This document shows, piece by piece, positions 16,769 through 23,139 of a stretch of 35,929 nt of DNA. Origin of the DNA: Actinomadura montaniterrae (lineage in GTDB: Bacteria; Actinomycetota; Actinomycetes; Streptosporangiales; Streptosporangiaceae); assembly GCF_008923365.1 (NCBI RefSeq), contig NZ_WBMR01000087.1:1-35929 (forward strand). The letters are read 5' to 3'. The notes below the pieces were generated by a model that ran no database searches, was not told the origin of the DNA, and saw only the letters and a program-made list of their open reading frames with translations. Made by a program: the position numbers and the translations under genes. Every line of letters starts with the position of its first letter. The first letter of the stretch is position 1.

Positions 16769-16820
16769 CGTCCCTCCGCCCGGCGGGTTACGGATTCCCC
16801 GACCGACAGCCAGTCCACCG

Positions 16821-16855
16821 AACGGCCCCGGCAGCACCTGACCGCCGGGGCCGTT
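16821..16855 (+). terminator. Terminator of the rpmH-jag operon
   Basis: AACGGCCCCGGC (16821-16832) and GCCGGGGCCGTT (16844-16855) form a perfect 12-bp stem with an 11-nt loop, 53 bp after the jag stop codon. Confidence 0.8.
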
Positions 16856-16912
16856 CGCATGCCCGCCCCATGGCGGGGGCCGTTCGCATGCCCGGCCCAT
16901 GGCCGGGGCCGG
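16850..16912. repeat. 29-bp tandem repeat, about two copies
   Basis: CCGTTCGCATGCCCG begins at 16851 and again at 16880, giving a 29-bp period. Each unit includes a CCATGG core flanked by complementary G/C runs (GGCCCATGGCC in the second). The repeat reuses the right arm of the preceding terminator, so it probably arose by duplication of terminator DNA. Confidence 0.6.
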
Positions 16913-17035
16913 GTGATCCGCTGCGAGTTCGCTGCCTAGTTTGCTGCCTGAAAGAGAGGCCCCTCCCGCCCGGGGGCGGACCCGCTACCTCCATGGTCAA
17001 GGCTCGCCACCCTCCAGAGAACCAGAACACGGTTC

Positions 17036-17218
17036 TGTGGATAACTCGCGCTGTGAGTGCGGTTCCTCCCCAGGATCTCCCCGCCTGGAAGGCGTCTCTC
17101 CGAGCGGTGGACGGTGGCTCATCGCCGCAGGCTAAGGCGGTTTGGTGGGGTGCTCGACTCGATCCGGTGCCGTTCGGCTGACGGCGGGCCCTGTGGATAA
17201 AGCGGGTTGTTATCCACA
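17036..17218. other. Satellite cluster of three perfect DnaA boxes
   Basis: TTATCCACA appears three times: at 17036-17044 and 17192-17200 on the minus strand and at 17210-17218 on the plus strand. The last two form an inverted repeat, CTGTGGATAA and TTATCCACAG, with a 9-bp gap. All are exact matches to the E. coli-type consensus, while oriC here mostly has TTGTCCAC or TCCCCA forms. The cluster is about 5.6 kb from oriC, in the 626-bp jag-DUF6458 spacer (16769-17394), where I see no gene. Possible roles are DnaA titration or transcriptional control; both are inferred. Confidence 0.75.
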
Positions 17219-17249
17219 GCCGGGGAAACCGGGTGCGTGTGGACGGGGC

Positions 17250-17281
17250 GGGGCCCCGCGCCCTGACCGGCGCGGGGCCCC
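17250..17281. terminator. Strong GC hairpin downstream of the DUF6458 gene
   Basis: GGGGCCCCGCGCC (17250-17262) and GGCGCGGGGCCCC (17269-17281) make a perfect 13-bp stem with a 6-nt loop. It is the second of two hairpins met by minus-strand transcription. Confidence 0.6.
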
Positions 17282-17285
17282 TGGG

Positions 17286-17320
17286 ACCCGGTGTGCACCG
17301 CCGCCCAAAGCACACCGGGT
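17286..17320 (-). terminator. Hairpin directly after the DUF6458 gene
   Basis: ACCCGGTGTG (17286-17295) and CACACCGGGT (17311-17320) pair over 10 bp with a 15-nt loop. Its near edge is 74 bp beyond the stop codon at 17395, and the stronger hairpin at 17250-17281 follows it. Confidence 0.55.
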
Positions 17321-17394
17321 TGGTCTATGAGTTGGTCCATCGGTCGGACGAGTCCGAGGCGGTGGCAGCGGCGGCGCCGCCGAACGGTGCGCGA

Positions 17395-17886
17395 TCAGCG
17401 GCGTCCGCGCGGTGTCCGTCCGTACACGCTCCGCTCGCGAGGCGCGGGATCATGGAGCGGGTCGACGGGATCGGAATCGACGGCCGGGTTGTTCTCCTCG
17501 GCCGGGTCCTGGGCGCGCGACGGATCCTGTGCGAATGCGGGGTCCTGGGCCACATGCCCGTGCGGCGCCGCCCCTTCGTCCGCGGGGTGCTCGACGACGC
17601 GTTCGACCCGCTCGGCAGGACGTCCCGCCGGGGGCGGATCTTCGATGATGTGCTCCTCCCGGACCACGGTGCCCGGCTCGTCCCCGTATGCGGGGTCTGC
17701 TCCGACGACCCGGCCGGCCTGCCGGCGCGGACGGGTGTATTTGAGGGTGAAGGCCATGCTCACCGCCCCGACCACGATCAGGATCCAGCCGACGAGATGG
17801 ATGTCGACGCCGGCGAGATCCACGCGGAGGGCGAACGCGAGGATCGCTCCGATGGCGATGAACGCGAGACTGACTCCGATTCCCAT
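17395..17886 (-). CDS. DUF6458-type small membrane protein with acidic tail
   Basis: 163 residues from ATG 17886, which has AAGGAG nine bases upstream; the frame extending to 18006 lacks such a site. Residues 1-50 contain two membrane segments (GIGVSLAFIAIGAILAFAL and LVGWILIVVGAVSMAF), the pattern of the DUF6458 family of small actinobacterial membrane proteins. Residues 55-163 form a hydrophilic tail with an acidic middle (VVREEHIIEDPP) and three near-tandem AQDP units, ending Arg-rich. Function is unknown. It is divergent from rsmG with a 200-bp spacer and is the only minus-strand gene between rpmH and parB. The long tail is unusual for a family that is often near 70-100 residues, as far as I recall. 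Confidence 0.75.
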   Translation of the reverse strand: MGIGVSLAFIAIGAILAFALRVDLAGVDIHLVGWILIVVGAVSMAFTLKYTRPRRQAGRVVGADPAYGDEPGTVVREEHIIEDPPPAGRPAERVERVVEHPADEGAAPHGHVAQDPAFAQDPSRAQDPAEENNPAVDSDPVDPLHDPAPRERSVYGRTPRGRR

Positions 17887-18086
17887 GACTCGGAGCTCCT
17901 TCCAAGGGGGCGACACCGTCCCTCTACCCGGCGGTCGCCGAATATGCGGCAGGACATGTGGTTCTTGCCATATCGCAAGGAGCGGCCCCTCCCCGGCGGG
18001 CTCCACCCCGCAAAAGCGTCATGCGGTTGTCTCCGCGGACGTTGCGTGTGTACGCCGCCACGCCGTTTTATGGAACGATTCGTACG

Positions 18087-18776
18087 GTGGGGATTGCACG
18101 CGAGGTTTTCGGGGAAACACTGCCGGTCGCGGAACGCTACGCGGCGTTCCTCGCCGACGCGGGCGTCGAACGCGGGCTGATCGGCCCGCGCGAGGCCGAC
18201 CGGCTGTGGGAACGCCACCTGATCAACTGCGCGGTGGTGGCCGAGGCGATCCCGGCGGACGCCCAGGTCGTCGACATCGGATCCGGCGCCGGGCTGCCCG
18301 GCGTCGTCCTCGCGATCGTCCGGCCCGACCTGCGGATCACGCTGCTCGAACCGCTGCTCCGGCGGACCACGTTCCTAGACGAGTGCGTCGAGATGCTCGA
18401 CCTGCGGAACGTCGAGGTCCGCCGCGCCCGGGCCGAGGACGTCACCAAGGAGTTCTCGGTGGATGTGGCGACGGCGCGCGCGGTGGCCCCCCTCGAACGT
18501 CTCGCCAAGTGGGCGCTGCCGCTGCTGCGCCCCGGCGGTGAACTGCTCGCGCTGAAAGGCGAGCGGGCCGCGGCCGAACTCGACGAGGCCGAGCCCGTTC
18601 TGCAGCGTTTCGGGGTGCGGGAGACCGAACTGCTCCAAGTCGGGCGCGGTATGGTCGACCCGCCGACAACGCTTGTCCGTGTGGTCGCCGGCAGGCCGGC
18701 GGACCGGAGTGCAGCGGCCGGGCGACGACAGAGCGCGCCCCGACGCGCTGGAAGGTCGAGGAAGAGGTCTTCATGA
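18087..18776 (+). CDS. rsmG: 16S rRNA (guanine527-N7)-methyltransferase RsmG
   Basis: Methylates G527 of 16S rRNA using S-adenosylmethionine; loss gives low-level streptomycin resistance in many bacteria. 229 residues from GTG 18087, chosen because family similarity begins at AREVFGETLPVAERYAAFLA; the ribosome site there is weak (GGAAC about ten bases away). The SAM-binding motif is VVDIGSGAGLPG (61-72). LIGPREADRLWERHLINC and ARAVAPLERLAKWALPLL are characteristic. A basic C-terminal extension (RRAGRSRKRSS) follows the domain. TGA overlaps the parA ATG (ATGA). TTGCGT and TTTTAT, 18 bp apart at about 18043-18072, could be the promoter. Confidence 0.94.
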   Translation: MGIAREVFGETLPVAERYAAFLADAGVERGLIGPREADRLWERHLINCAVVAEAIPADAQVVDIGSGAGLPGVVLAIVRPDLRITLLEPLLRRTTFLDECVEMLDLRNVEVRRARAEDVTKEFSVDVATARAVAPLERLAKWALPLLRPGGELLALKGERAAAELDEAEPVLQRFGVRETELLQVGRGMVDPPTTLVRVVAGRPADRSAAAGRRQSAPRRAGRSRKRSS

Positions 18777-19963
18777 GCACGGGACCAGGACTGGGACGGC
18801 CTGACCGCGCCGACGAATCCCCCGACGAACAGCCGCCCGGCCCGGGCGGGACCGGCGCCGCGGAGCCCGCGCGGGAGACCGCCGGGGGCCAGGCCGCGCA
18901 GGCCGACGAGGGGACGCGGGGGGACGCCGGTGCCGCGACACCGCCGGCGGCCGCGCCCTCCGGGCACGCAATGTGGGGTAACACGACGTCCGGTACCGCG
19001 GAGAACGTCGGCTATGTGCCGACCAGCGCCGGCACTCAGCAGGCGGGTCCGCGCCAGGGACCATCTCAGGGGGAGTCAGAACTCGTGCGCGAGGCGCTCA
19101 AGGACGCCAAGGTTTCACATGAAACAGCGGTCACCGCCCTCAAGGCGATGTCCGGCCGCAGGGAACGCGAATGGCCGCGGCCCGACCGCTGCCGCATCAT
19201 CACCATCGCCAACCAGAAGGGCGGCGTCGGCAAGACCACCAGCTCGGTCAACCTCGCCGCGTCGCTCGCCATGCACGGCGCGCAGGTGCTCGTCGTCGAC
19301 CTCGACCCGCAGGGCAACGCGTCCACCGCCCTCGGCGTCGAACACCACGCCGAGATCCCGTCCATCTACGACGTCCTCATCGAGGACATGGCGCTCGCCG
19401 ACATCGTCGTCGCCGCACCCGAGATCCCGAACCTGTACTGCGCGCCCGCGACGCTCAACCTCGCCGGCGCCGAGATCGAACTCGTCTCCAAGGTCGCCCG
19501 CGAGTCCCGGCTGCGCCGCGCGCTCGACGCCTACGACACCGACAAGTTCGACTACGTGCTGATCGACTGCCCGCCGTCGCTCGGCCTGCTCACCGTCAAC
19601 GCCCTCGTCGGCGGCGACGAGCTGCTCATCCCGATCCAGTGCGAGTACTACGCGCTGGAGGGCCTCGGGCAGCTCATCCGCACCGTCGACCTCGTCAAGG
19701 CGCACCTCAACCAGAAGCTCAGGGTGTCCACCATCCTGCTCACCATGTACGACGCCCGGACGCGGCTCGCCGCGCAGGTCGCGGACGACGTCCGCAACCA
19801 CTTCGGCGACGTCGTCCTCAACACGGTGATCCCCCGCAGCGTCCGCGTCTCCGAGGCGCCGAGCTACGGGCAGTCCGTCATGACGTACGACCCGGGTTCC
19901 AGCGGCGCCCTCGCCTACAGCGAGGCGGCCTCGGAAATGGCCCATGGAGGGGCGAGGAAGTGA
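18773..19963 (+). CDS. parA: Chromosome-partitioning ATPase ParA (Soj)
   Basis: Drives segregation of ParB-parS complexes by ATP-dependent dimerisation on the nucleoid. 396 residues. The deviant Walker A is KGGVGKTT (149-156), Walker A' is VLVVDLDPQGN, and Walker B is VLIDCPPSLGLLT. PRSVRVSEAPSYGQSV is also typical. An N-terminal extension of about 140 residues, Pro/Gly/Ala-rich, precedes the ATPase; it could begin later at ATG 18971, but the 4-nt overlap with rsmG supports the long form. The KVSHETAV segment just before the ATPase encodes a parS-like site. The stop overlaps the parB GTG by 4 nt. Confidence 0.95.
   Translation: MSTGPGLGRPDRADESPDEQPPGPGGTGAAEPARETAGGQAAQADEGTRGDAGAATPPAAAPSGHAMWGNTTSGTAENVGYVPTSAGTQQAGPRQGPSQGESELVREALKDAKVSHETAVTALKAMSGRREREWPRPDRCRIITIANQKGGVGKTTSSVNLAASLAMHGAQVLVVDLDPQGNASTALGVEHHAEIPSIYDVLIEDMALADIVVAAPEIPNLYCAPATLNLAGAEIELVSKVARESRLRRALDAYDTDKFDYVLIDCPPSLGLLTVNALVGGDELLIPIQCEYYALEGLGQLIRTVDLVKAHLNQKLRVSTILLTMYDARTRLAAQVADDVRNHFGDVVLNTVIPRSVRVSEAPSYGQSVMTYDPGSSGALAYSEAASEMAHGGARK
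19111..19126. promoter_or_regulatory. parS: parS-like site inside parA
   Basis: GGTTTCACATGAAACA matches the universal parS TGTTTCACGTGAAACA except for the first base and one central base. It lies in the parA codons for VSHET. A parS in this place within parA is common in actinobacteria. Confidence 0.7.
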
Positions 19964-20970
19964 GCCAGCAGCGACGCGGTCTGGGCAAGGGGCTCGGCGC
20001 CCTCATCCCCACCGCCCCGCCCCCGCCGTCGGCGGACGATCCGTCCGGCGCGGGCGGAACCGGCGCCCTGGGCGGGCCGGGCTTCCCCGGCGGCCCGAAC
20101 GGCACCGGCCAGGACGGCGCCGCGACCCCGGACGTCCAGCCGGTCGCCGGAGCGCACTTCGCCGAGCTGCCCGTCACGTCCATCACCCCCAACCCGCGCC
20201 AGCCGCGCGAGCACTTCGACGAGCAGGCGCTCGAGGAGCTCGCCGAGTCCATCGGCATCGTCGGGCTCCTGCAGCCCATCGTCGTACGGCGGGCCGAGTC
20301 CGGCGAGCACGACTACGAGCTGATCATGGGTGAGCGCCGGCTGCGCGCCTCCCAGATGGCCGGGCTGGACGTCATCCCCGCGATCGTCCGCGACACCGGC
20401 GACAACGATCTGCTCCGTGACGCCCTCATGGAGAACCTGCACCGCCAGCAGCTGAACCCGCTGGAGGAGGCGGCCGCCTACCAGCAGCTGCTGCAGGACT
20501 TCGGCGCCACCCACGAGCAGCTCGCCACCCGGATCGGCCGGTCCCGCCCGCACATCACCAACACGCTCCGCCTGCTGAACCTGCCACCCGCCGTCCAGCG
20601 CCGCGTCGCCGCCGGCGTGCTCTCGGCGGGCCACGCCCGGGCGCTCCTCTCCCTCGACAGCGTCGAGGCGCAGGAGCACATGGCGCAGCGGATCGTCCAG
20701 GAGGGCCTCTCCGTCCGCGCGGTCGAGGAGATGATCGCGCTCCGCGAGGTGGACGACACCCCGAAGGCTCCGCGCCAGGGCCGCCGCAAGAAGCCCGTCG
20801 CCCCTGGACTCCAGGAGCTCGCCGACCGCCTCTCCGACCGCTACGAGACCAAGGTCCGCGTCGACATGGGCCGCAACAAGGGCAAGATCGTGGTCGAGTT
20901 CGCCACCCTCGAAGACCTCGACCGCATCATCAAGTCGATGGCGCCCGACGACGGCCCCGACGAGCCGTAG
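19960..20970 (+). CDS. parB: Chromosome-partitioning protein ParB (Spo0J)
   Basis: CTP-dependent DNA clamp that loads at parS and spreads. 336 residues from GTG 19960 (GAGGGGCGAGGAA upstream), overlapping parA by 4 nt. The N-terminus RRGLGKGLGALIP is the conserved ParA-stimulating segment. The CTPase domain has NPRQPREHFDE, GLLQPIVVR and GERRLRA (124-130). ENLHRQQLNPLEEA leads into the helix-turn-helix (IGRSRPHITNTLRLLNLP), then the C-terminal dimerisation domain containing KVRVDMGRNKGKIVVEF. Residues 16-65 form a Gly/Pro-rich linker. A terminator follows at 20994. Confidence 0.97.
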   Translation: MSQQRRGLGKGLGALIPTAPPPPSADDPSGAGGTGALGGPGFPGGPNGTGQDGAATPDVQPVAGAHFAELPVTSITPNPRQPREHFDEQALEELAESIGIVGLLQPIVVRRAESGEHDYELIMGERRLRASQMAGLDVIPAIVRDTGDNDLLRDALMENLHRQQLNPLEEAAAYQQLLQDFGATHEQLATRIGRSRPHITNTLRLLNLPPAVQRRVAAGVLSAGHARALLSLDSVEAQEHMAQRIVQEGLSVRAVEEMIALREVDDTPKAPRQGRRKKPVAPGLQELADRLSDRYETKVRVDMGRNKGKIVVEFATLEDLDRIIKSMAPDDGPDEP

Positions 20971-20993
20971 GCTTCCCGCTCTTTTCTGCCTCC

Positions 20994-21020
20994 AGCGCCC
21001 CGGAAACCTTCCGGGGCGCT
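20994..21020 (+). terminator. Terminator of the rsmG-parA-parB operon
   Basis: AGCGCCCCGGAA (20994-21005) and TTCCGGGGCGCT (21009-21020) form a perfect 12-bp stem with a 3-nt loop, followed by TCGCTTT. It lies 24 bp after the parB stop codon. Confidence 0.85.
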
Positions 21021-21038
21021 TCGCTTTCCCGGCCCCGA

Positions 21039-21054
21039 TGTTTCCCGTGAAACA
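21039..21054 (+). promoter_or_regulatory. parS: parS site
   Basis: TGTTTCCCGTGAAACA differs from the universal 16-mer at one position (A to C in the left half-site). It is 69 bp downstream of parB. Confidence 0.88.
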
Positions 21055-21189
21055 TCCGCCCGCCAGGCGGCTCACTCGCCGTCCCCCTCGCCTCGGGCCA
21101 CGCCCCCAGCCAGCGATCTACCCCGTCGGCCCTCGCGAGCTTCCGCCTGGAGCACTCGCACCGGCACACGACTACTGCCGCCCCGGCGA

Positions 21190-21205
21190 TGTTTCCCGTG
21201 AAACA
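21190..21205 (+). promoter_or_regulatory. parS: parS site
   Basis: TGTTTCCCGTGAAACA, identical to the copy at 21039-21054 and in the same orientation, 151 bp further on. Confidence 0.88.
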
Positions 21206-22039
21206 TGCCCTCGGGCACGCGGCTCGCGCCGATGAGTCTTACTGGGAGGCTTCGGCGCGCTGGTCGACTTGTGGGTGATCGCAAGGCTCCTCATGAGGCG
21301 TGCGGGCGATCCGCGCCCATCCCCTGCCTTGCGCTGACCATCCCGCCACCGCGCCGCAGAGGTCACAGACCGCGTCGATGCTCGCCCGCGCCTCGCGCCG
21401 CCGGGCGGTCACCGGCTGAGGCGCCCGTTGGGCGCCGATCGCTAGTGTCGTTTCGTGTAGGCCGTCGAGTGATCGGCGGCTGCCTGCCGCGCGCCGGCGT
21501 GGAGGCGCAGAGCGGTGCCGTCGCCGCATCAGCCAGCTTGGTCGTTCGCATCAGCCAGCGCCCCTGGGGCACGCCCCGAACTCAGTCGTCGCGCCCGGCC
21601 GTGAACACACTGCCGACACCGTCGCCTACATCCCCCAGAACGCTGCCCAGGGGACTCGTTCATGAGCGACCGCCGCACGACTGGCGGCCCTCCCCGCATG
21701 GTGCGGTGTGTGACGAGCTGCTGGACGCCACAAGGCTCCCCCTGTATCGGCACTCGCTGGGCGTCGGGTTGGCCTGTGGGTGGCACGGATTTTGAGGCGC
21801 ACGATGTGTGACGCCGTATGCCGGGGCGGCGGTGGTTCTGTGCTTCTTGCCGCGCTGAGTCTTGCTGTCTGCGTGCGCGACTAAGGCGTGAGGTGAGGTC
21901 GCTTGTTGATGCGGGGCGGCGTTTGGGTGGGTGTTGGCTCGACCGTTGGGTGTGGTGGGGCGAGTCTTTTCGTTGCCCAGCGGGCGTGGGCTCCGGTGGG
22001 GGTTGCTGGGGCCGGCTGTTGGTGCGGCGGGGGTGGGGA

Positions 22040-22055
22040 TGTTTCACGGGAAACG
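22040..22055 (-). promoter_or_regulatory. parS: parS site, inverted orientation
   Basis: TGTTTCACGGGAAACG contains TTTCACGGGAAA, the reverse complement of the TTTCCCGTGAAA core of the other copies. It lies at the end of the G/T-rich segment. Confidence 0.82.
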
Positions 22056-22080
22056 TTGGGGCGGGGTTGGGAGGCGTGAG

Positions 22081-22096
22081 GGTTTCCCGTGAAACA
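22081..22096 (+). promoter_or_regulatory. parS: parS site beside the ddl stop codon
   Basis: GGTTTCCCGTGAAACA has the same core as the copies at 21039 and 21190. Its right edge is 5 bp from the ddl stop codon at 22102, and the inverted copy is 41 bp to the left. Confidence 0.85.
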
Positions 22097-22101
22097 TCGG
22101 G

Positions 22102-23043
22102 TCAGGCGAACTGGGCGAGGAGGAGGTCGCGGCAGACCTCGCCGAGGTCGAGGCCGGCGTTGCTGACGGCGCGGGGGAGGAGGCTCGTCTCGGTCATGCC
22201 GGGCGCGACGTTCATTTCGAGGAAGTGGACCTCGCCGTCGGGGTCGACGATGAGGTCGGTGCGGGAGAGGTCGCGGAGGCCAAGGGCGCGGTGGGCGGTG
22301 ACGGCGGCGGCGGTGGCGCGCTCGGCGGCGTCGGGGGCGAGGCGGGCGGGGGTGACGAACTCGGTGTCGCCGGCGTCGTAGCGGGCGGTGTAGTCGTAGC
22401 GGCCGTCTGGCGCGACGATCTCGACGGCGGGGAGCGCCTGGGGGTGGCCGTGGCGCTCGATGACGCTGACGGCGATCTCGGTGCCCTCGATGTAGCGCTC
22501 GACGAGGGCGGCGTCGCCGTAGGCGAAGCAGCCGACCATGGCGGCGGAGAGCTCGGACGGCTCGTGTACGACGGACGCGCCGAGCGCGGAGCCGCCGCGG
22601 GTGGGCTTGACGAACAGGGGGAGGCCGAGCCCGCGGATGATCTGGTCGAGGACGGACGCGGCGCCGAGGTCGTGGAAGACCTCCTTGGGGAGGGCGACGG
22701 AGTCGGGGGTGCGCAGGCCGGCCTGGCGCACGACGGACTTGGCGGTCGGCTTGTCCCAGGCGACGCGGCAGGCGTCGGCGCGGGCGCCGACGTAGCGGAC
22801 GTCGAGGAGGTCGAGGACGTCGCGGATCGAGCCGTCCTCCCCCGCGGCGCCGTGCAGGACGGGGAACACGGCGTCCGGCGGGTCGTCGGCGAGGGAGTCC
22901 AGGAGGGTGGCGTCGGCGTCGCGCAGCTCGACCGGGATGTCGAGGGCGCGCAGCGCGTCGGTGACGCGGCGTCCGGAGCGGAGCGAGACCTCTCGCTCGT
23001 AGGACAGTCCCCCGGCGAGGACGACGACGTGCCCGAGTTCCAC
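22102..23043 (-). CDS. ddl: D-alanine--D-alanine ligase family ATP-grasp enzyme
   Basis: 313 residues from GTG 23043, with AAGGGC seven bases upstream. The N-terminal domain has VVVLAGGLSYEREVSLRSG, the family's Ser-x-Glu-x-x-Val-Ser motif. The ATP-grasp domain has LPLFVKPTRGGSALGASVV, the VERYIEGTEIAVSVI lid and the metal-binding FLEMNVAPGMTETSLLP. The last motif normally reads with Asn-x-x-Pro-Gly-Met-Thr, as here. At 313 residues it belongs to the short class. The reaction would be ATP-dependent formation of D-Ala-D-Ala for peptidoglycan, but actinobacteria often have a second, longer Ddl beside murF-type genes, so this may be a paralogue with different specificity. The stop codon is 5 bp from a parS site. 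Confidence 0.85.
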   Translation of the reverse strand: MELGHVVVLAGGLSYEREVSLRSGRRVTDALRALDIPVELRDADATLLDSLADDPPDAVFPVLHGAAGEDGSIRDVLDLLDVRYVGARADACRVAWDKPTAKSVVRQAGLRTPDSVALPKEVFHDLGAASVLDQIIRGLGLPLFVKPTRGGSALGASVVHEPSELSAAMVGCFAYGDAALVERYIEGTEIAVSVIERHGHPQALPAVEIVAPDGRYDYTARYDAGDTEFVTPARLAPDAAERATAAAVTAHRALGLRDLSRTDLIVDPDGEVHFLEMNVAPGMTETSLLPRAVSNAGLDLGEVCRDLLLAQFA

Positions 23044-23081
23044 AGCAGGTGCCCTTCTGGCGGTAGGAGCGGCTACGAAAA

Positions 23082-23114
23082 CGCGCCGGCTCCCAGCATG
23101 GGGGAGCCGGCGCG
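23082..23114 (-). terminator. Terminator of the aminotransferase gene
   Basis: CGCGCCGGCTCCC (23082-23094) and GGGAGCCGGCGCG (23102-23114) form a perfect 13-bp stem with a 7-nt loop. Read on the minus strand it is followed by TTTTCGT, a proper intrinsic terminator 25 bp after the stop codon. It insulates ddl from the aminotransferase. Confidence 0.88.
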
Positions 23115-23139
23115 GTTACGCGAAACCGGGTGGTATCCG

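Larger units (their letters stand above)
21055..22101. other. Gene-free parS spacer between parB and ddl
   Basis: About 1 kb with open frames on both strands, but none has family-like sequence, a ribosome site with a sensible start, or neighbours that support it. Composition changes along it. The first two thirds are mixed; from about 21880 to 22080 the plus strand is strongly G/T-rich, with runs such as GGGTGGGTGTTGG and GCGGGGGTGGGG and few A or C. Three parS sites lie in it. Confidence 0.7.

Noticed and set aside
18101..18117. Possible parS site GGTTTTCGGGGAAACA at the start of rsmG
   Set aside because: Five mismatches to the 16-mer, including central bases that ParB needs; only the right half resembles parS.
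21205..22047. Plus-strand frame 21205-21795 and minus-strand frame 21529-22047 as possible genes
   Set aside because: Arg/Pro/Ser-rich with no motif or supported start; they overlap each other and the parS region. I treat the interval as gene-free.
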